DNA of 64,000 nt from Fulvivirga ligni (lineage in GTDB: Bacteria; Bacteroidota; Bacteroidia; Cytophagales; Cyclobacteriaceae). The first letter of the stretch is position 1; each line of letters begins with the position of its first letter. Both the position numbers and the translations under genes were made by a program. The stretch is from contig NZ_CP089979.1 in assembly GCF_021389935.1 (NCBI RefSeq), forward strand, positions 2,895,001-2,959,000. Direction: 5' to 3'. Below the pieces are notes generated by a model. It made no database searches and was not told the origin of the DNA. It saw only the letters and a program-made list of their open reading frames with translations. Positions 45,089 to 54,383 of the stretch are shown piece after piece.

Positions 45089-47719
45089 ATGAGTGCTTTA
45101 ATTAAAACTGCATACTTTGCGGTATGCCTCGTCTTTGCCACATTTTTAAGTGTAGTGCCATTAAATGTTTTCGCTCTTTCTGAGCTTGAGAACGTGTCAA
45201 GCAACTTCCCAATTAAAAGTCCCGAGATTATCGAAGGGCCTTATCTCAATTCTTACATCAGGATTTCTTTTATTGTAAATCATGTCAGCTGTCATGGTGC
45301 TAATGATGGAAATATATATGTATGGACTACTGGTAATGGTAATTATGAATTTGATATTCTTTGGAGTACAGGATCTACTTCAAATACTCTGACTAACCTA
45401 AGCCCGGGTGTATATACTATTATAGCTAGTGATGATGAGGGTAATCAAACCCAGGCTTCTGTGGCTATTTATGATGCGGAGCAGTTAGAGGCTGAAGTTG
45501 AGGTTGAATCTATATGCTCAGAAAGTTTAACTCTAAATTTCTATGGTAACACCGGTGCTGGTGATAATGAAATTGGATGGCCAGAACCTGATCCTGGGTA
45601 TTATGCTTACAGTCTGGATGGACAAAATTATACTAATTTATCTTCGCGGGTTAAAAAAGATCGTGTTCAAGGGGAGGGCAATGTTAGTTGTTCGGATATT
45701 GTATTAACAGAGAAAGGATCATTGTATACGGCTTTCACTGGTTCTCATAATTTCGGTACAGAGGAATTGAACCCTGATCTGGAGTCTTACTTGGTTAAGT
45801 TAAGTAGAGCAAATGAGATAGAATGGTATCAAGGTGTTACTATAAACGATGAAAATGCTAAAGTTGAGGTTGACGATGCTGATAATGTTTATTGGGCTGT
45901 TGGGACTGGGGGCTTCAGTTGGCAGACTATAGGAGATACTGAATTTTATATTGATGGGGTGGCTGTAATAAAGTTATCTGCTGATGGAGATTATTTATGG
46001 CATAGAATTTTTCCTCAGGATGATTTTGTGGTTGGGGTGTCAACGGATTTTTATGGCAATGTTTACTTAGCTACTAATAAAAAAATTTATAAGTATGATG
46101 AGACAGGATTTCCTCAATGGAGTAAGTCATATAGTTATACGCCATATGGTTTCGCGTCACTTGTTGATCCGAAAAGTAATCTAATTCAGTTTGATGTCAG
46201 TGCTACCGGTGATGTTTTTATGGCTGCTGCTAGCGGTACTTACCTGAGTGTAGGTTCGGATTTAGTGGAGCAAAATTTTGGCTTAGCTTTAATTTCTCTT
46301 GATTCAGATGGATATCGAAAGTGGTCTAGAAGAGAGGGTTCTGCGAGTGATGAGCTCTATGTGTCAGGGCTTGCGGCCGGACCTGTGGGTGCAGTGGGGC
46401 TTGCCTTAGAAATTAGAGAGAAGTTTTTTGAATATGAAGGACATTCTTTTGGGGATTCTTATGTTAACGCCTTCTTATCTTTTGATGCTAATGATGGGGA
46501 GTTAAGTCTGCCACGAGCCATAGTGAGGTATGATGATCCAAGTCAACATGATCTGGCTAAAGTAACTGGTCTCGCTGTGGATGTAAATGGTAATTTCTTC
46601 CTTACAGGCGTTGATAGCACGGGAAATCAATATAATCCTGGTGGTCAATATTTTATGAAGTTTGATGTGTTTGGTGAAGAAAATTTCTATAACAATGATG
46701 ACTCTTTTTCTTATTTTGAACACACTCCTCTATCAGCTAATAAAAATGGTGTCGCCTGGGCTGCTCATAGTGTCGGCTCCAATTCTAATCAGGGTAGAAT
46801 GGAAATAGTAGAGTATGGTCCCCAATCTAGGGTGACTATTCCTTACGCTGGTCAATCTCAGGTTTTTGTGAAAAATGCAGCGGGGTGTGAGGCAGTTGTA
46901 AATATAGATTTTGAGGATTTTCAACCGTTGCCAATTTGCTACGTGTCACAAGCAAATGAGAATAATATCATTCTATGGTCGGATGATTATGAAGGCATAG
47001 TGGATGTATTTAAGGAGACTACATCTAATGGTGACTTTGAGTTAATAGGTACATCTACTGTTGGGCTAAATTATTTTCAGGATATTAATTCTGATACTGA
47101 AGTAAGAAGTTATAAGTATAAAATAAGGCCTGCAGGGGAGTGTGATGCTCAGGAGTTTTCACCGGCGCATAAAACTTTACATCTTACAGCTAATCTTTCA
47201 AATAGAGGAGAAACAAATTTGATTTGGGATAAGTATGAGGGGGTAGAGTATAATAGCTTTTTGATTTATAGTGGTTTTAGTCCTGAAAATTTGGAATTTG
47301 TAACGGAAGTTCCATCTCATCTATTTACCTACACAGCTGATTTTTCAGTGAGAGGACCATACTTCCAAATAGTCATTGAAGCCGATCTTGATTGTGAAAT
47401 TGAAGAGGCTGTGAGCGGTGCAAAGGTTGCTCAAGGCGAATCCAATAATCTGATTAAGTCGAACATTCTCAATACCTTGGAGGTGGATGCGCTTCAGTTA
47501 TTCCCTGTGCCAGCCAAAGAATATCTGAAAGTCTTATTCAAGGGGAATGGCTCTGATTATCAATTGAAAATGTTTGATGTGAAAGGAGCGGTTAGATATC
47601 AGGCTACAGTGAATGAGGCGGTTCAAATACCTGTGAATAGCTTAACTCCTGGTCTTTATACTATTAGTTTGATCAATGCTTCTGGAAAATCAGAAAGCAG
47701 ACATGTAGTAGTTGAATAA
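45089..47719 (+). CDS. T9SS-secreted SprB-repeat surface protein, paralogue 3
   Basis: An 876-residue near-twin of paralogue 2. It starts with the same MSALIKTA signal peptide, then a SprB-like repeat (NHVSCHGANDGNIYVW), propeller-like repeats, FN3-like segments and the sorting tail (LFPVPAKEYLKVLF). The middle is clearly diverged from paralogue 2, whereas the last stretch is almost identical in DNA, including an exact 81-bp match. Tandem duplication followed by partial homogenisation is the simplest reading. Function is unknown; a surface-exposed, possibly variable adhesin is plausible. Confidence 0.8.
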   Translation: MSALIKTAYFAVCLVFATFLSVVPLNVFALSELENVSSNFPIKSPEIIEGPYLNSYIRISFIVNHVSCHGANDGNIYVWTTGNGNYEFDILWSTGSTSNTLTNLSPGVYTIIASDDEGNQTQASVAIYDAEQLEAEVEVESICSESLTLNFYGNTGAGDNEIGWPEPDPGYYAYSLDGQNYTNLSSRVKKDRVQGEGNVSCSDIVLTEKGSLYTAFTGSHNFGTEELNPDLESYLVKLSRANEIEWYQGVTINDENAKVEVDDADNVYWAVGTGGFSWQTIGDTEFYIDGVAVIKLSADGDYLWHRIFPQDDFVVGVSTDFYGNVYLATNKKIYKYDETGFPQWSKSYSYTPYGFASLVDPKSNLIQFDVSATGDVFMAAASGTYLSVGSDLVEQNFGLALISLDSDGYRKWSRREGSASDELYVSGLAAGPVGAVGLALEIREKFFEYEGHSFGDSYVNAFLSFDANDGELSLPRAIVRYDDPSQHDLAKVTGLAVDVNGNFFLTGVDSTGNQYNPGGQYFMKFDVFGEENFYNNDDSFSYFEHTPLSANKNGVAWAAHSVGSNSNQGRMEIVEYGPQSRVTIPYAGQSQVFVKNAAGCEAVVNIDFEDFQPLPICYVSQANENNIILWSDDYEGIVDVFKETTSNGDFELIGTSTVGLNYFQDINSDTEVRSYKYKIRPAGECDAQEFSPAHKTLHLTANLSNRGETNLIWDKYEGVEYNSFLIYSGFSPENLEFVTEVPSHLFTYTADFSVRGPYFQIVIEADLDCEIEEAVSGAKVAQGESNNLIKSNILNTLEVDALQLFPVPAKEYLKVLFKGNGSDYQLKMFDVKGAVRYQATVNEAVQIPVNSLTPGLYTISLINASGKSESRHVVVE

Positions 47720-47721
47720 TA

Positions 47722-47758
47722 TAAAAAAAAAGAAGAGTAGGCTAGGGCCTACTCTTCT
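47722..47758. terminator. terminator between paralogue 3 and mntH
   Basis: Stem AGAAGAGTAGGC (47731-47742) pairs with GCCTACTCTTCT (47747-47758), loop TAGG, preceded by an A run that serves as the T tract for the leftward gene. It overlaps the mntH stop codon, so it best serves mntH. Confidence 0.75.
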
Positions 47759-49647
47759 CCTCTAACTATAAAAAGTGGAATATTGAGTCTGTGTCTCACG
47801 CCACTTACGGTGGTTCCGAATATAATATCCTTAAGCCATCCGTGGCCGTGTGATCCCATCACCAGAAGGTCTGCATCAAATTCTTTAACCAACTTAGGGA
47901 TGGTTCTTTTTGGATTCCCGTATCCCAAATACTCTGATACTTTGTAGCCAGCGGCTGTAAGTTGGTCTCTGTACTTGTGCAGGTATAAAGCATCTTCAGT
48001 AGATTCCAGGTCGTCGATGTCACTTCCCATTACAATAGCTCCGGCTGATTCTACAATATGGATTAATGAGTACTCTGCATTAGTGCCTCCCTGCGCCAAG
48101 GCGCTGTTGATAGTTTTGTTATCAATTTTTGAGAAATCAACAGCAATGGCAATTCGTTTGTATTCTTTCTCTTCATGAAAATCCAAAGGCGTGTAGGTGC
48201 CGTGAGGAGTTTTGGTGATGTGAATAGGGTGTTCCTTTAAAATAGGTTTAAAAGTAATGTACAAGAGCAGTAATAGCACTGCAATTGCCAATGGTACTAT
48301 GGTAATCCAGATGAGGTAGGAGTTACTGCCTGCTTCAGCCATCCAGCCTTGGATTTCATCAATTACCAACTTGCCATTTAGCACTACTACTATCGCTGCA
48401 ATGATCCATGCTGCAACTTGCATCCACAGCTTTATGGCAAACTGACCCATCTTCTTCTTATCAGAGACAAAGTGAATTAGTGGGATTACGGCGAAGCCTA
48501 ATTGAAGGCTTAAAACAACCTGGCTGAAAATAAGCATTTTCCCGGTTTCTTTTTCTCCGTAGATAGATATTACCAGTAGCGCTGGGATAATCGCTATAAG
48601 GCGTGTTAAAAGCCTTCTTAGCCATGGTTGTATACGAAGGTGTAAGTAGCCTTCCATTACAATTTGTCCCGCGAGTGTTCCGGTAATGGTTGAGCTTTGC
48701 CCTGCAGCAATCAAAGCCACAGCAAAAAGTATAGACGCCCACTTGGACCCAAGCATGGGGGCGAGCAGCTTGTGAGCATCTTGAATCTCAGCAATGTCAT
48801 ACATGCCGTTGCGGTAAAAGGTGGCGGCGGCCAAAACCAGGATGGCGGCGTTCACAAAAAATGCCATGTTCAAAGCGACGGCAGAATCGATGACATTAAA
48901 CTTTATGGCAGCCCACATACCCTTGGATGTTGGACTGATCTTTCGGGTCTGAACCAGGGATGAATGAAGGTAGAGATTGTGAGGCATTACGGTGGCTCCA
49001 ATGATGCCGATCGCGATGTACAAAGCACTGTGATTTGGGATGGTCGGAATGAAGCCTTGAGCAAGCTCTCCCATGTCCGGTTTGGCGAAGAGCATCTCAA
49101 TGAAAAATGCTCCTCCGATGATGGCCACTAAACTCACAATGAAGGCCTCCATTTTTCTCATGCCATAGTTCTGAAGTATCAGGAAAAGAAGGGTGTCTCC
49201 AACGGTCAGACCGACGCCCCAAAGTAGGGGTAAGTCGAAGAGAAGTTGGAGGCCAATGGCCATCCCTAAAACCTCGGCCAGGTCGGTGGCGGCAATGGCA
49301 ATCTCGGCCAAAATGTACAGGCAAAAATTGACGAACTTAGGGTAGGTCGCTCGTGACGCCTGGGCCAAATCCATCTTCCTTACAAGGCCTAATCGGGCTG
49401 AAAGGCTTTGTAATAATACTGCCATTAAATTGGACATTAGCAATACCCAAATTAAGGTGTATCCGAACTCACTTCCACCTGCAATATCAGTGGCCCAGTT
49501 GCCCGGATCCATGTACCCAACACTCACCAGGTAGGCGGGGCCCATGAAGGCAAAAAGTTTCTTCCAAAACCCTTTTTTGTTAGTGGCATTTATGGAGGCA
49601 TTTGCGTCTCCTAATGACTTCATTAAATCGTGCTTATCTGAGATCAT
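47749..49647 (-). CDS. mntH: Nramp-family Mn2+/Fe2+ transporter fused to a universal stress domain
   Basis: A 632-residue inner-membrane protein. Residues about 30-490 are an Nramp transporter with the metal-site motifs DPGN (47-50, first helix) and MPHNLYLHS (sixth helix). The C-terminal 135 residues form a cytosolic UspA-like domain (IAIAVDFSKID, then VMGSHGHG, an ATP-binding pattern). It imports Mn2+ or Fe2+ with protons; the stress domain may sense nucleotide or tune transport. It follows mntR by three bases in one operon. The coding region has visibly higher GC than its neighbours in places, which could reflect transfer. Confidence 0.93.
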   Translation of the reverse strand: MISDKHDLMKSLGDANASINATNKKGFWKKLFAFMGPAYLVSVGYMDPGNWATDIAGGSEFGYTLIWVLLMSNLMAVLLQSLSARLGLVRKMDLAQASRATYPKFVNFCLYILAEIAIAATDLAEVLGMAIGLQLLFDLPLLWGVGLTVGDTLLFLILQNYGMRKMEAFIVSLVAIIGGAFFIEMLFAKPDMGELAQGFIPTIPNHSALYIAIGIIGATVMPHNLYLHSSLVQTRKISPTSKGMWAAIKFNVIDSAVALNMAFFVNAAILVLAAATFYRNGMYDIAEIQDAHKLLAPMLGSKWASILFAVALIAAGQSSTITGTLAGQIVMEGYLHLRIQPWLRRLLTRLIAIIPALLVISIYGEKETGKMLIFSQVVLSLQLGFAVIPLIHFVSDKKKMGQFAIKLWMQVAAWIIAAIVVVLNGKLVIDEIQGWMAEAGSNSYLIWITIVPLAIAVLLLLLYITFKPILKEHPIHITKTPHGTYTPLDFHEEKEYKRIAIAVDFSKIDNKTINSALAQGGTNAEYSLIHIVESAGAIVMGSDIDDLESTEDALYLHKYRDQLTAAGYKVSEYLGYGNPKRTIPKLVKEFDADLLVMGSHGHGWLKDIIFGTTVSGVRHRLNIPLFIVRGEE

Positions 49648-49650
49648 AAT

Positions 49651-50307
49651 TTACTCTGCAATCCAAATATTTTCTGATACTTCTTTTGATATAAAAATGG
49701 TCCTTTTGTTGTCGATCAAAATCTCTAAAGATCCATCGAATTCTACCTTCTCCATGACCCTGATTTTTGCTCCAATATATACGCCAATTTTACCTACATA
49801 TTGAAGGAAAGTTGAGCTCGCATCTTTCACTGAAATTACTATTCCTTCCTGCCCATTTTCGCACTGCGAAAGTGGTGTCTGAGGCTTGGCTTTAAACTCA
49901 CCATTTTCATCAGGAATTGGGTCGCCATGTGGGTCGTATTTTGGGTGTCCGAGAAACTCATCGAGACGCTTAATTAGGAGAGGAGATTTGATGTGTTCCA
50001 GTTGCTCCGCAACGTCATGAACTTCGTCCCAATTGAACTTCAATTTCTCCACTAAAAAGGTTTCCCAAAGTCGGTGTTTTCTGATGACTTGGAGCGCTTC
50101 TTTTTCACCCGTTTCAGAAATTTTTACGCCCTTATATTTCTGGTAGGAGATGACTCCTTTTGCTGATAATTTCTTGATCATATCCGTGACCGAAGCAGCC
50201 TTAGTATTCATGGCTTCGGCAATGGAATTTGTTGAAACCGGAGCGCTGGTTTCTTCAAAAATATGGTAGATAGTTTTTAAATAATTCTCTTCTGTGAAGC
50301 TTAACAT
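49651..50307 (-). CDS. mntR: DtxR/MntR-family metal-dependent repressor
   Basis: A 218-residue regulator. The winged-helix N-terminus (SFTEENYLKTIYHIFEE, SIAEAMNTKAASVTDMIKKL) is followed by the dimerisation/metal domain (LEHIKSPLLIKRLDEFLGHP) and a C-terminal FeoA/SH3-like domain (about 145-218). With Mn2+ or Fe2+ bound it should repress the mntR-mntH operon. Three palindromes resembling DtxR-family boxes lie within 150 bp upstream of its start, which supports autoregulation. Mn2+ specificity is inferred from the mntH partner. Confidence 0.92.
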   Translation of the reverse strand: MLSFTEENYLKTIYHIFEETSAPVSTNSIAEAMNTKAASVTDMIKKLSAKGVISYQKYKGVKISETGEKEALQVIRKHRLWETFLVEKLKFNWDEVHDVAEQLEHIKSPLLIKRLDEFLGHPKYDPHGDPIPDENGEFKAKPQTPLSQCENGQEGIVISVKDASSTFLQYVGKIGVYIGAKIRVMEKVEFDGSLEILIDNKRTIFISKEVSENIWIAE

Positions 50308-50338
50308 TTTTTGCTCTTATTTCTAACAAATATAGAAA

Positions 50339-50354
50339 TTTAGATTTATCTAAA
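50339..50354. promoter_or_regulatory. DtxR-like palindrome, box 1
   Basis: TTTAGATTTATCTAAA, palindromic apart from its centre, about 32 bp upstream of the mntR start. Likely operator for the metal-dependent repressor. Confidence 0.6.
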
Positions 50355-50396
50355 AAATTTTTTAAGTATAAATTAAACATTAATGCTAACCTGCCT

Positions 50397-50411
50397 TTAG
50401 GTGCATCCTAA
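50397..50411. promoter_or_regulatory. DtxR-like palindrome, box 2
   Basis: TTAGGTGCATCCTAA, arms TTAGG/CCTAA. It sits 57 bp from box 1 centre to centre. Confidence 0.6.
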
Positions 50412-50424
50412 TCTTGTTTCTCTG

Positions 50425-50448
50425 AATTTTTAGGTTAGCCTAAAAATT
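50425..50448. promoter_or_regulatory. DtxR-like palindrome, box 3
   Basis: A 24-bp near-perfect palindrome whose core TTAGGTTAGCCTAA equals the first 14 bases of the DtxR/IdeR consensus TTAGGTTAGCCTAACCTAA. The best of the three boxes. Confidence 0.75.
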
Positions 50449-50588
50449 TGAAATTTGAGTAAAGTGACTATAGCGGAATCATAGTATTAAGGATGTGGAG
50501 AATTATGGTGATTTTTGGCCGTTTTTGCAGCCTAAATTGATATTGATTTAAAGCTTAACTTAATATTTATTAAATGCCTGAATAATAG

Positions 50589-51773
50589 CTATTTATGAAT
50601 TATTGAATCAATCATTTTTATAAGCTTATTTTCTTCACTTTTCCATAGGATTTCATCCCCTGGAGTGGTCACGTAAAAGGATGAGGATTTCATGGCTTTC
50701 ATGAGGTCATTAGGAGATGTTTTGTTTGGGGTGAATACAAGGTGGGCGCTGTATCTTTCGCACAGTTCTACCCACTTCGGATGAGGCTGTAAAAGTATCG
50801 GTAAGGTACACCCCAGGTACTCATAAATTTTGGTAGGAATGCTGTTCACTGTACTCTTATTGGCAGGGTAAAATACGATGCCGAAATCGGCCTTGGAGAT
50901 GTGATCTAAAATAACATGATGAGGTACTAGTTCATCACCTCCGATCAGGGTGGTAAATGGGTGGTTTTGTGCTGCTGATTTTAGTCTCTTCACTATGTCT
51001 GGCACAGGTGAATATCCTATGATTTCAAGCTGAACTTTCGGCTCGATATTGTGCAGAGATTTTGCCAGTTCTATGGCATCAAAAACACCTGTGCTTTCAG
51101 CCAATGTTCCGCTAAAAATTAGCTGAATTTCATCACGGTTTTTTGGACCCATTTTAGTGGGAGAAACGTCTTCCGTTTTGGATAGATTTTCACTCGGATT
51201 TTCGTGTGAAAAATGAGTGGTTTTATTAGCCGAAATTGGAAGGTATTTATTCTCTAAAACTGTTCTTTTTTGGCGCCCAAAATGTAGCTCATTTTCATAC
51301 TCTTTTTCAGCCAAAAAGTAATGGTCTACCAGCGGACTGGTGAGGTACTCTTTGGCTCTTACATAGCCAGCCAAAAGAGGCCGAATTAGCTTTGGAAAAT
51401 GCTTGGTGTAAAGGATGTTTCTGAAGTGATTTTCTTGAATATCATAGACCACTTTGCAGCCAAAAAGAATCTTGAAAATAGTAGTAGGTAATAGGAGTTC
51501 ATGGGTGGAAATGATTATAATTTCCGGCTTTATTTGATATAGTTTTTTTAAGTATAAATATGATTTGAATATACGCTTAACACTGATTCTAGGAAAGTGA
51601 AAAATAGGATGAAAAGTGATATTATTATTGGAGGGAAGATTTTTTGAATAAAACCCTATGATATTAATTTCATATTTACTTGTTTGGTCTAATGAAAGGC
51701 CAAACTTCTCGTACATACGAGTTTCATTTACAGGCTTTAGTACAGATGCTAAAACGAGTTTGTGTTGTTTCAT
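50589..51773 (-). CDS. glycosyltransferase, GT4-like
   Basis: A 394-residue GT-B type glycosyltransferase. The N-terminal half has an early basic strand and a KVVYDIQENHF motif typical of acceptor-domain loops; the C-terminal donor domain shows LIFSGTLAESTGVFDAIELA and IPTKIYEYLGCTLPILLQPHP, where the Glu of the YEYLG segment would contact the nucleotide sugar. No signal or membrane segment is apparent, so it acts on the cytoplasmic face. Sugar and acceptor are unknown. It stands alone, divergent from dapD with 36 bp between starts. Confidence 0.82.
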   Translation of the reverse strand: MKQHKLVLASVLKPVNETRMYEKFGLSLDQTSKYEINIIGFYSKNLPSNNNITFHPIFHFPRISVKRIFKSYLYLKKLYQIKPEIIIISTHELLLPTTIFKILFGCKVVYDIQENHFRNILYTKHFPKLIRPLLAGYVRAKEYLTSPLVDHYFLAEKEYENELHFGRQKRTVLENKYLPISANKTTHFSHENPSENLSKTEDVSPTKMGPKNRDEIQLIFSGTLAESTGVFDAIELAKSLHNIEPKVQLEIIGYSPVPDIVKRLKSAAQNHPFTTLIGGDELVPHHVILDHISKADFGIVFYPANKSTVNSIPTKIYEYLGCTLPILLQPHPKWVELCERYSAHLVFTPNKTSPNDLMKAMKSSSFYVTTPGDEILWKSEENKLIKMIDSIIHK

Positions 51774-51809
51774 TACAGGTAATGATAATAGAATAATTAA
51801 TAATTGTTG

Positions 51810-52622
51810 ATGGAATTAAAAGAAATTGTAGAAAACGCCTGGGAAGACAGGTCATTATTAACTGAGAAGGACGTACAAATAGCAGTAAAAACGATAGTGG
51901 GAGAGTTGGATGAAGGGTCAAAAAGAGTGGCCGAATTCAATGGCTCAGAATGGGTAGTAAATGACTGGATTAAGAAGGCTGTTATCCTTTATTTTCCGCT
52001 CATGAAAATGCAGACTATTGAGGTAGGTCCATTCGAATTTCACGACAAAATTAAGCTAAAAAATAACTATGAAAAGATGGGTGTTAGGGTAGTACCTCAC
52101 GCCATTGCAAGGTATGGTTCTTTCCTAAGTAGAGGAGTAGTTATGATGCCTTCTTATGTAAACATTGGAGCCTATGTGGACGAGGGTACCATGGTGGATA
52201 CCTGGGCTACCGTTGGTAGTTGTGCTCAGATTGGTAAGAACGTTCACCTTAGTGGAGGTGTTGGTATTGGTGGTGTATTAGAGCCTGTGCAGGCTGCCCC
52301 GGTTATTATTGAAGATAACGCTTTCATCGGATCCAGATGTATAGTGGTGGAAGGTGTAAGAGTGGGTAAAGAAGCTGTACTTGGAGCTAATGTAGTACTT
52401 ACAGGTAGCTCTAAAATTATAGATGTTACAGGAGATGAGCCAGTAGAAATGAAAGGTTATGTACCTGAAAGATCTGTGGTTATTCCTGGTTCATACACAA
52501 AGAAATTCCCTGCTGGTGAATATCAGGTGCCTTGCGCTTTAATCATAGGAAAAAGAAAAGAAAGCACAGATAAGAAAACGTCCTTAAATGACGCTTTAAG
52601 AGAAAATAACGTAGTCGTTTAG
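51810..52622 (+). CDS. dapD: tetrahydrodipicolinate N-succinyltransferase
   Basis: A 270-residue DapD, near the E. coli length. The helical N-terminus is followed by the left-handed beta-helix with the conserved VVMMPSYVNIGAYVDEGTMV segment and GGVGIGGVLEP loop. It converts tetrahydrodipicolinate and succinyl-CoA to N-succinyl-2-amino-6-oxopimelate in the lysine/diaminopimelate pathway. TTG codons at 51804 and 51807 precede the ATG at 51810, which is the better start (MELKEIVENAW). Confidence 0.95.
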   Translation: MELKEIVENAWEDRSLLTEKDVQIAVKTIVGELDEGSKRVAEFNGSEWVVNDWIKKAVILYFPLMKMQTIEVGPFEFHDKIKLKNNYEKMGVRVVPHAIARYGSFLSRGVVMMPSYVNIGAYVDEGTMVDTWATVGSCAQIGKNVHLSGGVGIGGVLEPVQAAPVIIEDNAFIGSRCIVVEGVRVGKEAVLGANVVLTGSSKIIDVTGDEPVEMKGYVPERSVVIPGSYTKKFPAGEYQVPCALIIGKRKESTDKKTSLNDALRENNVVV

Positions 52623-52675
52623 ATTCTGGCACTTACTTTGTTCGTTAATGTGGTATAAAACGAATATAAGTAGCC

Positions 52676-53491
52676 ATGAAAAAATTAATACCACTTTTAA
52701 TCACATGTATAGCCCTTTCTGCTTTTACTGTTGGAGATGAAGAGGTGTATACCGATGTAGCTAATGATAGTTTCTTTAAAGGGGAAAAATTAGAATACAA
52801 GGTCAGTTTCGGTATATTTTCGATAGGTGAGGCAGAAATGGTTATTCAAGATAACTTTTACCGTGTAAACCACAGAGATTGCTATAAGATCGATGTGTAC
52901 GGTAAAACTACCGGAATGGTAGACTGGGTAGCCAAAGTAGACGATCACTGGGGTGCCTATGTAGATTCTGCCGCTTTAGTTCCACACATTTCCTACCGTA
53001 ATATTAAAGAAGGGAACTATCGTAAAAATGAAGTAACTCGCTTCGATCACCGCTCCAATCAAATCGAAACCAAGGTGATGGACAAGAAAACTGGTGAATA
53101 TAAGGAGCCCAATTATTTCTACGCTCCAGAAGATATCAGAGACATGCTCGCCGGCTTTCTTTACATGCGCACCATGGACTTTTCTAACATGAAGAAGAAC
53201 GAGGTATTCACCGTAAAAGGATTCTTTGAGGATACCTTTTATGAGTTAGATGTAAGATATAAGGACACCGAGAAGATAAAAACCAAGGCTGGTAAATTCA
53301 AAGCTATAAAATTAGCTCCCATCATGCCTGATAATAAACTGTTTGACGGAGAGGATTCTATCCTGGTGTGGCTTTCTAATGATAAAAACAAGGTGCCTCT
53401 AAAAATTGAAGCTAAAATGTTCATTGGAAGTACAGATGTAGAACTATCTGGATATCACAACTTAAGAAATGAAATAAATAAAATAGATTAA
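52676..53491 (+). CDS. DUF3108 domain-containing exported protein
   Basis: A 271-residue protein with a short signal peptide (about 1-19) and a beta-rich DUF3108 domain: FFKGEKLEYKVSFGIFSIGEAEM at the start, VDDHWGAYVDS in the middle, and a conserved closing VWLSNDKNKVPLKIEAK segment. The domain is common in envelope proteins of Bacteroidota and Proteobacteria, with no known reaction. It follows dapD by 53 bp, but a functional link is unclear. Confidence 0.85.
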   Translation: MKKLIPLLITCIALSAFTVGDEEVYTDVANDSFFKGEKLEYKVSFGIFSIGEAEMVIQDNFYRVNHRDCYKIDVYGKTTGMVDWVAKVDDHWGAYVDSAALVPHISYRNIKEGNYRKNEVTRFDHRSNQIETKVMDKKTGEYKEPNYFYAPEDIRDMLAGFLYMRTMDFSNMKKNEVFTVKGFFEDTFYELDVRYKDTEKIKTKAGKFKAIKLAPIMPDNKLFDGEDSILVWLSNDKNKVPLKIEAKMFIGSTDVELSGYHNLRNEINKID

Positions 53492-53547
53492 CCTTTAATA
53501 TATATAGCCTTATCAACCTTTTAAAATAACCTAACCAAGACTTACTT

Positions 53548-54306
53548 ATGATAAAACTCTGTCTATCCTTGATAGTTTGTTTACAGTTGGTACTTAACTA
53601 CCATCAAGTGATTGGACATCCTCAAGAATCTATACATTTTAAATCTGCAGATGGTGTAGATATCACTGCAGATTTATATATCGCTCACGAAAAAACAGCT
53701 CCGCTGATCATTCTATTTCACCAGGCTGGATGGAGTAGGGGTGAGTATTTGGAAGTGGCGCCACGTTTTAATGAAATGGGGTTCAATTGCATAGCTGTTG
53801 ATCTAAGATCTGGAGGGTCTATCAACGATGTTCAAAATGCTACTAATCAAAACGCTTTAAAAGAACTTAAAGCAACTCAATATGCAGACGCCTATAAAGA
53901 CATGGTGGCTGCTATAGATTATGCTAAAACTAATTACGGCCGTGGAAAAATAATAGCCTTAGGTAGTTCTTATTCATCTGCATTAGCACTAAAATTAGCG
54001 GGAGATATGCCAGAGAAAGTAGACGCTGTAATAGCTTTTTCACCTGCGGAATATTTTACGGCACAAGGCAAGCCCAGAGATTACATTACCTCTAGCGCTG
54101 TGAAAATAATGCAACCGGTATTCATTACATCTGCCAAAAGTGAAAAGAACAACTGGTGGGGGATTTATGTGGCCATTCCATCTGAGAAAAAGCAGTTTTT
54201 TATGCCAGAAACAACAGGAAATCACGGGGCTAAAGCCCTTTGGAGTAAATATAAAGACTCTAAAGACTACTGGTCGGCCGTTAAAACATTTTTAGATACT
54301 ATTTGA
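53548..54306 (+). CDS. exported alpha/beta hydrolase
   Basis: A 252-residue hydrolase of the dienelactone hydrolase/BAAT-like type. A signal-like N-terminus (LCLSLIVCLQLVL) precedes the fold. The oxyanion region is LFHQAGWSRGEY, the nucleophile Ser sits in GSSYSS near residue 139, and the catalytic His is probably in TTGNHGAKAL near residue 228. It should cleave an ester or amide in the periplasm or at the surface; the substrate is unknown. It is 56 bp after the DUF3108 gene. Confidence 0.85.
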   Translation: MIKLCLSLIVCLQLVLNYHQVIGHPQESIHFKSADGVDITADLYIAHEKTAPLIILFHQAGWSRGEYLEVAPRFNEMGFNCIAVDLRSGGSINDVQNATNQNALKELKATQYADAYKDMVAAIDYAKTNYGRGKIIALGSSYSSALALKLAGDMPEKVDAVIAFSPAEYFTAQGKPRDYITSSAVKIMQPVFITSAKSEKNNWWGIYVAIPSEKKQFFMPETTGNHGAKALWSKYKDSKDYWSAVKTFLDTI

Positions 54307-54383
54307 TGATTTTTGTCTTACCTTTGCTAACCTCTTGATTAAGCGTGCTTTCACCAACTTATTTTTTAATTTTTTACAATTTT

